A DNA stretch of 64,000 nt from Nocardioides albus (GTDB lineage: Bacteria > Actinomycetota > Actinomycetes > Propionibacteriales > Nocardioidaceae): positions 372,001 through 436,000 of the forward strand of contig NZ_BMQT01000001.1 of the NCBI RefSeq assembly GCF_014648255.1, read 5' to 3'. The notes beneath the pieces are model-generated. The model searched no databases. It worked only from the letters and a program-made list of their open reading frames with translations, and was not told where the DNA came from. Positions within the stretch are counted from its first letter, which is position 1; each line of letters begins with the position of its first letter. The position numbers and the translations under genes were made by a program. Positions 36,992 to 45,682 of this stretch are shown piece after piece.

Positions 36992-37024
36992 GTGTGGTGG
37001 GTCTCGACAAGCTCGACCACCGGT
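36992..37024. repeat. Dispersed GGTCTCGAC repeat, copy B
   Basis: A short copy with GGTCTCGACAAGCTCGACCA at 37000-37019, resembling the core of the longer copies at 7019 and 63106 (GGTCTCGACACGC and GGCTCGACC). It sits between the SDR and the substrate-binding protein genes, just before the latter's stop codon at 37042. It is also near a perfect TACTGATCAGTA palindrome (about 36978-36989). Confidence 0.7.
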
Positions 37025-37041
37025 GGATCAGTATGAGCTGT

Positions 37042-38370
37042 TCACTCAGGCAGCCCCGAGGCGGGCGGCGCGTCCGAGGCGGCGCTGTCGTCCTCCTCGA
37101 TCGGCGCGTCGCCGATGTCGGTGACGAGCACCGGGGTCAGCGGCTCGGCGGCGCCGTTCTTGAGCTCGACGACGCTCGCGCCCGAGATGCCCATGTGCGA
37201 GTCCTCGGAGAACCGGAACGGCGCGAGGCCAGGTCCCTCGAAGGAGGCGCCCTCCTTCTCGATCGTCTCCACGATCGACTCCCGGGTCAGGTCCTTGCCG
37301 TTGGCCTGCAGCGCCTGGACGAAGGTGTAGGCCTGCGACATGCCGTAGATCCGGTAGTTCGTGAGCTTCTCCGAGCCCTTCTTGGAGTACTCGTCCCAGA
37401 CCTTCTGCCAGAGCTTGACCCACTCGTCGTCAGGAGCGTCGACGCCGGGGATGTACTCGGTCGTCATCATCCCGTCCATCAGCTTCACGCCCTGCTCGGC
37501 CGGGATCTTGCCCTTGGTCATCGAGGCCAGCAGGCCACCGACGAGCGCCGGGTCCGCGCCGACGTTCGAGTAGAACCACTTCGACTTGAACCCGACACCT
37601 TGCGCGGCGATCTGGCTCAGTGCTGTGTAGGAGGGTGTGTTGAAGCCGAGGACCAGGTCGACGCCCTTGGACTTGAACGACGACATCTGCGGGGAGAAGT
37701 CGGTCGATCCGCCCGGGGTGTACTTCTGTACGTCGACGATCTGGGAGTCGAGGAACTGGCGCGCACCCTTCTCGCCGTCCTCGCCGAAGTCGTCGTCCTG
37801 CAGGAAGAGCCCGACCTTCGCGTCGGGCATGTTCTCCTTGACGTACTGCCCGATGATCTTGCCCTCGATCTCGTAGTCCGGCTGCCAGCCGAACGTCATC
37901 GGCGAGGTCGCCGGGTCGTCGCCCCACTGCAGCGAGCCGCTGGAGACGAACAGGTCGGGGATGCCGTCGTCGTTGAGGCGCTGCACGACCGCGCGGTGCG
38001 TGGGAGTGCCGAGGCCCGCGACCATCGCGAAGATCTCGTCCTGCAGGATCATGTCATTGGTGACGGCGCTGGTGTTGGTCGGGTTGTAGGCGTCGTCCTT
38101 GACGACCATCTCGATCTCACGCCCGTGGACGCCGCCGTTGTCGTTGACGTACTCATAGAGCGCCTGGTGACCCGACGGGATCTCCGAGTAGCCGGGCGCG
38201 GCAGGACCGGTCAGCGGGAAGTGCGCACCGATCTTGATCGTGGTGTCGGTGACACCCACCGCCGTCCCGTCCTCGGAGGGCCGCTCCTTCCCCGCGCCAC
38301 AGGCCGCGAGGAGCGAGGCAGTGGTGAGGACACAGACGACCTGAACGGCTCTGCGTGCAGTGTTTCTCAT
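37042..38370 (-). CDS. ABC transporter substrate-binding lipoprotein (LivK family)
   Basis: A 442-aa type I periplasmic-binding-like lipoprotein of the branched-chain amino acid/amide family. The lipobox SLLAAC gives acylated C24, and the mature domain begins with IKIGAHFPLTGP. The last gene of a five-gene LIV-type operon, it overlaps the permease stop by ATGA. Relatives bind amino acids, amides, urea, aromatic acids or acyl compounds. Here the adjacent FadE and kinase genes make a carboxylic acid plausible. No substrate can be read from the sequence. Confidence 0.92.
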   Translation of the reverse strand: MRNTARRAVQVVCVLTTASLLAACGAGKERPSEDGTAVGVTDTTIKIGAHFPLTGPAAPGYSEIPSGHQALYEYVNDNGGVHGREIEMVVKDDAYNPTNTSAVTNDMILQDEIFAMVAGLGTPTHRAVVQRLNDDGIPDLFVSSGSLQWGDDPATSPMTFGWQPDYEIEGKIIGQYVKENMPDAKVGLFLQDDDFGEDGEKGARQFLDSQIVDVQKYTPGGSTDFSPQMSSFKSKGVDLVLGFNTPSYTALSQIAAQGVGFKSKWFYSNVGADPALVGGLLASMTKGKIPAEQGVKLMDGMMTTEYIPGVDAPDDEWVKLWQKVWDEYSKKGSEKLTNYRIYGMSQAYTFVQALQANGKDLTRESIVETIEKEGASFEGPGLAPFRFSEDSHMGISGASVVELKNGAAEPLTPVLVTDIGDAPIEEDDSAASDAPPASGLPE

Positions 38371-39458
38371 GTTGTCTTCTCCTTGGTTTGCCCGAGAGAT
38401 GAGCGCGCTAGGAACATGCGCAGACTGCCGACGATCCCTGCTGGGGCGAGGAGGATGACGAGCATCAGCACCAGCCCGTAGACCACCGGAGTGACCTCCG
38501 CGGCCTGGGTTGCGCTGAGCCCGGCCGACTCACCGAGATCGGTGGCGAAGTGGGGAAGGAAGGCGAGGACGCCGGCCCCGATGAGCGCCCCGGTCAGGCT
38601 GCCCAGCCCACCGAGGACCACTGCTGCCAGCAGGGTCAGCGAGAGGGTGATCGTGAACGCGCCCGGCGCCGTGAGACGTACGTTCATGGCCATCAGCCCG
38701 CCCGCGAGCCCGGCGCACATGGCGCTCACCGTGAAGGCGACCACACGGGCCCGGCCGAGGTGGATGCCGGCCAGCTCGGCCGACACGTCGTCGTCGCGGA
38801 CCGCCCGCCAGCGGCGGCCGATCCGGGACCGGCTCAGGTTGGCGAGCGCGACGAAGGCGAGGATCAGGAGAAACCAGCCGAGGTAGGCGAGGAAGGAGTA
38901 CTGGTCGATCTCGGCGGCGGTGAAGAACCAGACCAGGTCCTGGATCCACACCGGCAGCTCAGCAGCCCGCGGCACCGGAACCTGGAGCCCCTGCTCGCCG
39001 CCGAGGAACTCCCACTGGTTGGCCAGGCGCGGCACCGCGACGGCCAGCGTCAGGGTCGCGCCGGCGATGTACGGCCCGTGCAACCGCGCTGCCGGTACCC
39101 CGACGATCACCCCCACCACGGCACAGACGGCGATCGCGACCAGCAGCGCGACGAAGACGTCGGCCAAGGTCTCGCCGCCGGTGCGCTCGAGCACCAGGGT
39201 GGCGGCGTACGCCCCGACGGCCATCAGGGCGCCGTGGCCGAGCGAGAGCTGGCCGGAGAGCCCGGTCAGCACCGTGAGGCCGCCGGCGGCGATGGCGAAG
39301 AAGGCCATCTCGGCGTAGCGGGTCTGCAGATACTGGCTGGAGGAACCGATGATCGCCGCCACCACCAGGAACGCGATCAGGCCGACGAGGAGGTGCCGAG
39401 CCAGCGGCACGCTCCGGACCGGACGGGTGAGAGAACGCAGACGCTCCGTGAGCTTCAT
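38367..39458 (-). CDS. LIV-type ABC permease (LivM)
   Basis: A 363-aa inner-membrane protein with eight to ten hydrophobic helices and the LivM-type cytoplasmic loop (SRIGRRWRAVRDDDVSAELAGI). It forms the translocation pore with the LivH homologue. It starts at ATG 39458, three bases after the LivH stop, and overlaps the LivK-like gene by ATGA. The C-terminal tail ends in a short charged segment. Confidence 0.93.
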   Translation of the reverse strand: MKLTERLRSLTRPVRSVPLARHLLVGLIAFLVVAAIIGSSSQYLQTRYAEMAFFAIAAGGLTVLTGLSGQLSLGHGALMAVGAYAATLVLERTGGETLADVFVALLVAIAVCAVVGVIVGVPAARLHGPYIAGATLTLAVAVPRLANQWEFLGGEQGLQVPVPRAAELPVWIQDLVWFFTAAEIDQYSFLAYLGWFLLILAFVALANLSRSRIGRRWRAVRDDDVSAELAGIHLGRARVVAFTVSAMCAGLAGGLMAMNVRLTAPGAFTITLSLTLLAAVVLGGLGSLTGALIGAGVLAFLPHFATDLGESAGLSATQAAEVTPVVYGLVLMLVILLAPAGIVGSLRMFLARSSLGQTKEKTT

Positions 39459-39461
39459 GAG

Positions 39462-40340
39462 TCAGACCCTCCTGGCCGCAGCCGCCGCGAAGAGGCCGCT
39501 GGGACGCACCAGCAGCACCAGCATCAAGATCCCCAGCGCGACCAGCGGCGCCAGGTGCTCTCCGACGTAGCCGGTGACGTAGGAGAGCGAGAGCCCGAGG
39601 ATCAACCCGCCGATCACCGATCCGATCGGCGAGTCGAGGCCGCCGAGCACCGCGGCGATGAAGCCGTAGATCACGAACGGGTCCATGAACGCCGGGTTCA
39701 CCAGGTCGCCGCCGGCGATGAGCATCCCGGCCACCGCGCCCACGGCTGCGGCGAGCGCCCAGCCGAGGGTGAGCATGCGGCCCACGCGTACGCCCAGGAG
39801 CCGGGAGACCTCCCCGTTGAACGCCGAGGCCCGCATCCGCAGGCCCAGGTCGGTGAAGCGGAACAGGACGACGAGCCCGGCCATCACCACAGCGACCACG
39901 ACGATGGTGAGGATGCCGAACGGGGTGATCCCGATCGAGGTGTCCCCGACCGTCATCGCGTTGGTGCTGACCGGGGCCGGGAAGCCGCGGTGCTGGACAC
40001 CGAAGACGAGCGCGGTGAGCCCGTGGAGCACCATGAACAGTCCGAGGGTCAGGATGACCGCGTTGAGCTCGGCCTTGCCCTCGACCGGGCGGATGATCAC
40101 CCGCTCGATCACCGCGCCGAGCACGAATCCGGCGGCGATCGCGGCGAGGAAGGCGACCCAGTAGGGGACGTCGACGTTGATGAGCGAGAGCGCGATGTAG
40201 GTGGTCACCATGGCCATCGCGGCCTGGGCGAAGTTGACGATCCGGGTCGAGCGCCAGATCAGGCACAGGGCCAGCGCGAACGCGGCGTAGACCGCGCCCA
40301 GGACGAGCCCTCCGAGGGTCGTGTCGAGAAACTGCTGCAT
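39462..40340 (-). CDS. LIV-type ABC permease (LivH)
   Basis: A 292-aa membrane protein of the LivH family. It opens with the characteristic FLDTTLGGLVLGAVYAAFALALCLIW-type helix and contains the conserved loop GLRMRASAFNGEVSRLLGV, which contacts the ATPases. About eight membrane segments are predicted. It is the third gene of the LIV operon, separated by 14 bp from livF and 3 bp from livM. Confidence 0.93.
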   Translation of the reverse strand: MQQFLDTTLGGLVLGAVYAAFALALCLIWRSTRIVNFAQAAMAMVTTYIALSLINVDVPYWVAFLAAIAAGFVLGAVIERVIIRPVEGKAELNAVILTLGLFMVLHGLTALVFGVQHRGFPAPVSTNAMTVGDTSIGITPFGILTIVVVAVVMAGLVVLFRFTDLGLRMRASAFNGEVSRLLGVRVGRMLTLGWALAAAVGAVAGMLIAGGDLVNPAFMDPFVIYGFIAAVLGGLDSPIGSVIGGLILGLSLSYVTGYVGEHLAPLVALGILMLVLLVRPSGLFAAAAARRV

Positions 40341-40354
40341 GTTGTGTCTGCTCC

Positions 40355-41059
40355 TCAGAACCCGAGATAGGCGTGGCGGAGCTGCTCGTCGGCGGCCAGC
40401 TCGGCGGCCGGCGCCGAGGCGACGACCTTGCCGAGGTTGAGCACGACGCCGTGGTCAGCGATGGACAGGGCACTACGGGCGTTCTGCTCGACGAGCACGA
40501 CGGTGAGCTCCTCGGTCTGCACGAGCCCGCGGAGCAGGTCGAAGATCTGGGCCACCACCCGGGGCGCGAGCCCCAGGGACGGCTCGTCGAGCAGGAGCAC
40601 GGTCGGTCGCGCCATCAGCGCGCGGCCGATGACGAGCATCTGCCGCTCACCGCCCGAGAGCATGTGGGCGGTGGCCTCGCGGCGCTCGCCCAGGCGGGGG
40701 AAGAGCTCGAAGACCCGCTCGATCGACATCGGCTCGGAGCCCGTCGCGCGGTGCAGGCCGCCGAGGCGGAGGTTCTCCACGACGGTCAGCTCGGCGATGA
40801 CGCCGCGTCCTTCCGGGACGTGGGAGAGGCCGTACGAGGTCAGCTTCTCGGTCGCGGTGCGGGTGATGTCCTTGCCATCCAGCTTCACGCTGCCCTTGGT
40901 GGATCTCACCAGCCCGGAGACGGTGCGCAGCAACGTGGTCTTCCCTGCGCCGTTGGCACCCAGGACCGCGGTGACCTGGCCTCTCTCCGCGGTGAAGCTG
41001 ACGCCGTTGAGCGCCTTGACCGGTCCGTACGCAGCGCTCAGGTCCTCGACGGCGAACAT
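40355..41059 (-). CDS. LIV-type ABC ATPase (LivF)
   Basis: A 234-aa ATPase with Walker A GANGAGKTT, the signature LSGGERQ, Walker B VLLLDEPSLGL and the H-loop region. It pairs with the LivG-like ATPase to power the transporter. Its ATG overlaps the livG stop by one base (TGATG). Unlike its partner it keeps a canonical ABC signature. Confidence 0.95.
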   Translation of the reverse strand: MFAVEDLSAAYGPVKALNGVSFTAERGQVTAVLGANGAGKTTLLRTVSGLVRSTKGSVKLDGKDITRTATEKLTSYGLSHVPEGRGVIAELTVVENLRLGGLHRATGSEPMSIERVFELFPRLGERREATAHMLSGGERQMLVIGRALMARPTVLLLDEPSLGLAPRVVAQIFDLLRGLVQTEELTVVLVEQNARSALSIADHGVVLNLGKVVASAPAAELAADEQLRHAYLGF

Positions 41060-41898
41060 CAGGCGTCCTCCCCATCGGCGGTCGCGTTCGTGGAAACCAG
41101 CGGATGGACCTCGGCGTTGTCGTCGTGCTCGACCTGGTCGCCCAGGTAGGCGGCGAGGACGGCCGGGTCGTTGCGGATCTCGTCGGGTGTGCCGGCAGCG
41201 ATGACGCGGCCGAAGTCGAGCACGGTGATCCGGTGGCAGACCGACATCACCAGGTCCATGTGGTGCTCGACGAGCATCACGGCGGTGCGTTCGGTCAGAC
41301 CGGCGATGATCTCGCCGAGCTCGCTCATCTCCTCGGCGCTCAACCCGCTGGCGGGCTCGTCGAGGAGCAGCAGCTCCGGCTCGGCGACCAGCGCGCGGGC
41401 GAGCGCGACCTTCTTGCGGATCGGGTAGGGCAGGCTGCCGGGGTAGCGGGCGGCGTACGACTCGATGCCGAGCTCGCCGAGCACCTCTCGCGCCTTGGCT
41501 GCCAACCGGGCGTCGTCGCGATGACCGAGGCCGAGCAGGCCGCGTACGAAGCCGGCGCGGGCGAGACGGTCGGCGCCGACCATCACGTTGTCGAGCACCG
41601 TCATCTTCTCGAACAGCCCGAGCCCCTGCAGGGTCCGGGCGATGCCGTGGCCGGCGAGCTGGTGCGGACGGAGAGCGTCGATCGTCTTGCCGCGCAGCCG
41701 GAGCTCGCCCTCGCCGGGGCTGACGAAGCCACACACGACGTTGAACAGGGTGGTCTTTCCCGCACCGTTGGGGCCGATGACGCCGTGCACCTCATGGGGC
41801 GCGACCTCCAAGGAGACGTCCTCGAGCGCGCGCACGCCGCCGAATCGGACCGAGACCCCCTCGACCGCGAACAGCGGGCCTTCGCCAGGCATCTGCAT
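41059..41898 (-). CDS. LIV-type ABC ATPase (LivG) with atypical signature motif
   Basis: A 279-aa ATPase with Walker A GPNGAGKTT, Walker B LLLLDEPASGLS and a histidine switch in LVEHHMDLV. The ABC signature, normally LSxGQ, reads LPYPIRKK, lacking the conserved glycine, so one of the two ATP sites may be weak or asymmetric. It begins the LIV operon. The start at 41898 is preceded by GAAGGGAGC and is divergent from the PucR-type regulator. Confidence 0.93.
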   Translation of the reverse strand: MQMPGEGPLFAVEGVSVRFGGVRALEDVSLEVAPHEVHGVIGPNGAGKTTLFNVVCGFVSPGEGELRLRGKTIDALRPHQLAGHGIARTLQGLGLFEKMTVLDNVMVGADRLARAGFVRGLLGLGHRDDARLAAKAREVLGELGIESYAARYPGSLPYPIRKKVALARALVAEPELLLLDEPASGLSAEEMSELGEIIAGLTERTAVMLVEHHMDLVMSVCHRITVLDFGRVIAAGTPDEIRNDPAVLAAYLGDQVEHDDNAEVHPLVSTNATADGEDA

Positions 41899-42015
41899 CG
41901 TGCTCCCTTCGCCCTGTTGTGACGGCTATCACTTTGGACTCTCCGCACAACCGGGGGTATGGGCAGTGCGCACAAAATCTTTCAGGCGCTCCGTCTGAGA
42001 TTCCTTGGTTTGCTG

Positions 42016-42033
42016 GCGGACACGGCGGTCCGC
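42016..42033. promoter_or_regulatory. Inverted repeat in the livG / pucR intergenic region
   Basis: GCGGAC (42016-42021) and GTCCGC (42028-42033) form an inverted repeat in the 151-bp gap between the divergent LIV operon and the PucR/CdaR regulator gene. Its position suggests an operator, but no known consensus is met. Confidence 0.4.
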
Positions 42034-42049
42034 GTGGGACGCTCCGCAC

Positions 42050-43264
42050 ATGGATGTGATGCGTGACACATCTCCCGACTCGGAACTTCGTCCGTTGGTG
42101 GAGCGTGCCTGGGCCTCCCTGGTGAGCCAGGCGGATGCGATCGCGGACGACATCACCCTGACGCTCATCGCGATCCAGCCGGAATGGCACCGGAACGCCG
42201 ACCCCTCGATCCGAGCCGACCTGCGCTCGAGCACCCGTGAGCACGTACGCCGCGGCATCCGCGCCATGGCCGGGCTCACTCCGGGCGCCAATCCCGTCGA
42301 CCTGTGGCGCGAGACCGGTCGGCGGCGCGCGCGGCAGGGCGTACCTCTGGAGTTCTGCCTCAACGCCTACACCGTCGGCACCCGGATGCTGTGGGAGGCG
42401 ATGGTCCACCAGCAGGAGGCACTGGGGATCGACGACCGGGTGATGGTGCTCGCCGGGCGTCAGGTGTGGACCGACCTGGACGTGCAGAACTCGGTGATGT
42501 CGGGGGCCTACCGGAAGGAGGCGGCGCTGCTGCAGCGTCGCGACCTGCAGCTCCAGGGCCGGCTCCTGGACGGGCTGGCGGAAGGCCGCGGTGGCGACCC
42601 GGCCTTCGCCGCCGAGGTGCAGGACATCCTCGGGGTCGCCGCCGACGCGCAGATGGCCTGTGTGGTCGCCGCCTTCGACGGCAACCGCGACTCACCGTTG
42701 CGCAACCCCGACGACCGGCTGGAGAAGAACGGTCTGATGTCGTTCTGGCATGTCCGCGGTGATCACCACTTCGGGCTGGTCCCGCTGGGCTCGCGGCCGG
42801 TCACGGACGCCGTTGCCGATCTGGTCGCCCAGCTCGCCGGCTGCAACTCGGGCCGCGTCGGGATCGCCACCGCCGACGACCTGAGCGGCTTCGGCACTGC
42901 CTTCCAGCTCGCCACGCACACGGTGGAGACGGTGCCCCGGGGGCGTACGGACATCGCGGTGGTCGACGAACGGCTCCCGCAGGTGCTCCTGACCGCCTCC
43001 CCGGCGGTCTCCCATCTGCTCATCCGCCGCACCCTCGGCCCGATCCTGACCCAGCCGACGCACCAGTCGGACGTGCTGTTGGCGACGCTCCGCGCCCTCA
43101 TCGCCCACGGCGGCTCCCCCACCCACGCCGCGCAGGACCTGATCTGCCACCGCAACACGGTGATCTACCGGATCAAGCAGATCCAGGACCTCACCGGCCG
43201 GAGCATCACCAACCCCCACGACCGCCTTCTGTTCGCGCTCGCGCTGATGGCCCTGGAGAAGTAG
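42050..43264 (+). CDS. PucR/CdaR-type transcriptional regulator
   Basis: A 404-aa regulator with a helical N-terminal sensor region, a central GGDEF-like domain remnant (about 180-290) and the C-terminal PucR helix-turn-helix (LLATLRALIAHGGSPTHAAQDLICHRNTVIYRIKQIQDLTG). Members activate purine, sugar-acid or acid catabolism in response to the metabolite. It is divergent from the LIV transporter, so it probably controls uptake and perhaps the FadE genes that follow. Starts at 42050 and 42059 are both possible; the ribosome site is weak. Confidence 0.85.
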   Translation: MDVMRDTSPDSELRPLVERAWASLVSQADAIADDITLTLIAIQPEWHRNADPSIRADLRSSTREHVRRGIRAMAGLTPGANPVDLWRETGRRRARQGVPLEFCLNAYTVGTRMLWEAMVHQQEALGIDDRVMVLAGRQVWTDLDVQNSVMSGAYRKEAALLQRRDLQLQGRLLDGLAEGRGGDPAFAAEVQDILGVAADAQMACVVAAFDGNRDSPLRNPDDRLEKNGLMSFWHVRGDHHFGLVPLGSRPVTDAVADLVAQLAGCNSGRVGIATADDLSGFGTAFQLATHTVETVPRGRTDIAVVDERLPQVLLTASPAVSHLLIRRTLGPILTQPTHQSDVLLATLRALIAHGGSPTHAAQDLICHRNTVIYRIKQIQDLTGRSITNPHDRLLFALALMALEK

Positions 43265-43270
43265 CCGAGA

Positions 43271-43326
43271 CGTCACTCCCGTCGGCCGAGTTGGCACCGG
43301 GGTGCCAACTCGGCCGACGGGAGTGA
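43271..43326. terminator. Perfect 27-bp hairpin between convergent genes
   Basis: Arms 43271-43297 and 43300-43326 are perfectly complementary with only a 2-base gap, between the PucR gene and a FadE gene. It contains GTCGGCCGAG, the core of the 21-bp repeat family. A bidirectional terminator is the likely role. Confidence 0.8.
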
Positions 43327-43336
43327 CGCTTCGGCA

Positions 43337-44434
43337 TCAGAGGTCGACGAGCGCCCCCAGACGGTCGCGGTGGAGGCCGGGGAGGCCGAACGCGATCTGG
43401 TCGGCCTTGGCCCGCTTGAGGTAGAGGTGGGCGGGGTGCTCCCAGGTCATCCCGATCCCGCCGTGCAGCTGCACGGCCTCCTCGGCCGCGGTGACGGCGA
43501 GATCACCGCAGTACGCAGCGGCGACATGGGTCGCGATCTGGGCCTCCTCCTCGTTCCCGAGAGCCAGCGCCCCGGCGGCGTAGCGTGCGGCCGCGCCGGC
43601 GCCTTCGACGCCGGTGTAGAGGTCGGCGAGCCGGTGCTTGAGCGCCTGGTAGCCACCGACGATCCGGCCGAACTGGCGCCGCACCTTGAGGTACTCCACC
43701 GTCGCGGTCAAGCACCACTGCGCCACCCCGACCTGCTCGGAGGCCATCAGCGCGGCGCCGGCGAGCAGAGCGGAACGTACGGCATCCGCGCCGTGCTCCG
43801 CGGACACGACGATCTCGCCGGCCGCCGGGTCGAGGCGTACGTCGGCGAGCTGACGGGTCATGTCGAGCGAGCTCACCGGGGTGATCGTCGCCTGGCCGGC
43901 GGGGACGGCTCGGACCTCGGTGCCGGCGGGCGTCGCCACGGGCACCAGGAGCGTGTCGGCCTCGAGGGCACCGGCAACGGATCTGACCGTGACCTCCTCG
44001 GGCTCGAGCGGCTGAGTAGTCGTGGCGGTCAACGGGACGACCAGAGCCGCGGTGCGCTCTCCTGCCGCCAGGCCTCCCAGCAGCTCCACGCCCTTCTCGG
44101 TGGGCGCGACGAGCAGGGCAGAGGTCGCGACCACCGCGCTGGTCAGGAAGGGCACCGGGGCGACCGAGCGCCCCAGCTCCTCCAGGACCACCGCGGCCTC
44201 GCGGGCGGACGCTCCGGCTCCGCCGTAGGACTCCGGGACCAGCAGACCGGCCAAGCCGAGCTCGACCGAGAGGCCCTTCCACAGGACCGGGGCGAGGGAG
44301 CTGTCGCCGTCGTACGCCTTGACGACCTCGGCAGGTTCGCAACGCTCGGACAGGAACGACCTGACCGTGGCACGCAGGTCGGCATCGAGCTCGTTGTCGA
44401 GCAGTTCGACCTCAGAGGTGGGCACAGTGCTCAT
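43337..44434 (-). CDS. Acyl-CoA dehydrogenase, FadE heteromeric partner (smaller subunit)
   Basis: A 365-aa acyl-CoA dehydrogenase family protein. It shows the N-terminal helical domain, a middle beta domain and the C-terminal VQLHGGIGMTWEHPAHLYLKR block. The YEGT/GGTSE region of complete enzymes is not visible, and this shape is typical of one partner in the actinobacterial two-gene FadE heterotetramers. It overlaps the larger subunit gene by 4 bp (ATGA). The substrate is unknown; a bulky or branched acyl-CoA is common for this type. Confidence 0.85.
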   Translation of the reverse strand: MSTVPTSEVELLDNELDADLRATVRSFLSERCEPAEVVKAYDGDSSLAPVLWKGLSVELGLAGLLVPESYGGAGASAREAAVVLEELGRSVAPVPFLTSAVVATSALLVAPTEKGVELLGGLAAGERTAALVVPLTATTTQPLEPEEVTVRSVAGALEADTLLVPVATPAGTEVRAVPAGQATITPVSSLDMTRQLADVRLDPAAGEIVVSAEHGADAVRSALLAGAALMASEQVGVAQWCLTATVEYLKVRRQFGRIVGGYQALKHRLADLYTGVEGAGAAARYAAGALALGNEEEAQIATHVAAAYCGDLAVTAAEEAVQLHGGIGMTWEHPAHLYLKRAKADQIAFGLPGLHRDRLGALVDL

Positions 44435-45618
44435 CGCGGGATCTCCTTCCAGGAAACGTCCTTGTCGACTCGGTGCTCCCCGGGGAGACCGAGGACTCGC
44501 TCGGCCACGATGTTGCGCAGGATCTCCGAGGTGCCGCCCTCGATGGAGTTGCCCTTGGCACGCAGGTAGCGATAGACGGCGTCGCGGCCGCCGAAGTCGA
44601 CGTGCTCGGGCCGGACCATCGCCCAGCCGTCGCCGTCCTCGTAGCGAAGGCCCTCCTCGCCGCGCAGCTCCAGGTCGAGCCCGGTGAGCTGCTGGTTGAC
44701 CTTGGCGAAGGTCAGCTTCATCGCCGACCCCTCGGGGCCGGGCTGGCCGACGGCCAGCTTCTGCCGCAGGCGCGTCCCGGTCAACCGGGCCACCTCCGAC
44801 TCGACCCACAACTTCAGGAGCCGGTCGCGCAGCTCCGGGGTGTGGTTGTCCGGATGCGTACGCCACGACTCGGCCACGAGGCCGAGCATCCCGCCCTCAC
44901 GAGGCATGGCGGCGCCACCGATGGCGACGCGCTCGTTGTTGAGGGTGGCGTTGGCGACCTCCCAGCCCTGACCGACCGCGCCGAGCCGGTGGGCGTCGGG
45001 GATCCTCACGTCGGTCAGGAAGACCTCGTTGAACTCGGCCTCGCCGGTGATCTGGCGCAGCGGACGTACCTCGACGCCTGGATCGTGCATGTTGCACAAG
45101 AAGTAGGTCAGACCGCGGTGCTTCGGGACGTCCGGATCGGTGCGCGCGACGAGGATCGCGAAGTCGGCGTTGTGGGCGCCCGAGGTCCACACCTTCTGGC
45201 CGTTGACGACCCACTCGTCGCCGTCGAGAACCGCCCTGGTCGCCAGCCCGGCGAGGTCGGAGCCGGCGCCGGGCTCGGAGAAGAGCTGGCACCAGATCTC
45301 ATCACCGCACCACAGCGGCTCCAGGAACCGCGACTTCTGCTCCGGGGTGCCGTAGGCGAGGATCGTCGGCGCGGCCATGCCCAGCCCGATCCCGTTGCGC
45401 CGGGGGTTGTTGTCGGGGGCGCCAGCTGCCGCGAAGAGCTTGTCGACCTGCGGCTGCATCGCCCGCGGCAGCCCGAGACCGCCGTAGCCCTCCGGGAAGG
45501 CGACCCAGGCCAGACCGGCCCGGTAGCGGGCGTGCAGGAACTCCCCCGGCGGCGTTGCCGCCGGGTCATGTGCGGCGAGGAACTCCTCTACCCGCGCGGT
45601 CAGATCTTCGGGTTTCAT
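44431..45618 (-). CDS. Acyl-CoA dehydrogenase, FadE heteromeric partner (larger subunit)
   Basis: A 395-aa acyl-CoA dehydrogenase with the FAD/substrate blocks QLFSEPGAGSDLAGL and GQKVWTSGAHNADF and the C-terminal GGTSEILRNIVAERVLGLP. It probably forms an alpha2-beta2 complex with the downstream gene product, as shown for mycobacterial steroid FadE pairs. Starts at 45618 (ATG) or 45621 (GTG) are possible. A repeat copy (45649-45682) separates it from the ACAD10/11-like dehydrogenase gene, so whether it belongs to that operon is uncertain. Confidence 0.88.
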   Translation of the reverse strand: MKPEDLTARVEEFLAAHDPAATPPGEFLHARYRAGLAWVAFPEGYGGLGLPRAMQPQVDKLFAAAGAPDNNPRRNGIGLGMAAPTILAYGTPEQKSRFLEPLWCGDEIWCQLFSEPGAGSDLAGLATRAVLDGDEWVVNGQKVWTSGAHNADFAILVARTDPDVPKHRGLTYFLCNMHDPGVEVRPLRQITGEAEFNEVFLTDVRIPDAHRLGAVGQGWEVANATLNNERVAIGGAAMPREGGMLGLVAESWRTHPDNHTPELRDRLLKLWVESEVARLTGTRLRQKLAVGQPGPEGSAMKLTFAKVNQQLTGLDLELRGEEGLRYEDGDGWAMVRPEHVDFGGRDAVYRYLRAKGNSIEGGTSEILRNIVAERVLGLPGEHRVDKDVSWKEIPR

Positions 45619-45648
45619 CACACCTCTGCTCTCGGATTGGCATTCTTC

Positions 45649-45682
45649 GTGGGGTGGGTCTCGACGAGCTCGACCACCGATC
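45649..45682. repeat. Dispersed GGTCTCGAC repeat, copy C
   Basis: GTGGGTCTCGACGAGCTCGA (45654-45673) followed by CCACCG repeats the core of copy B almost exactly. It lies in the gap between two acyl-CoA dehydrogenase genes and touches the stop codon of the upstream one (45681-45683). Confidence 0.7.
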
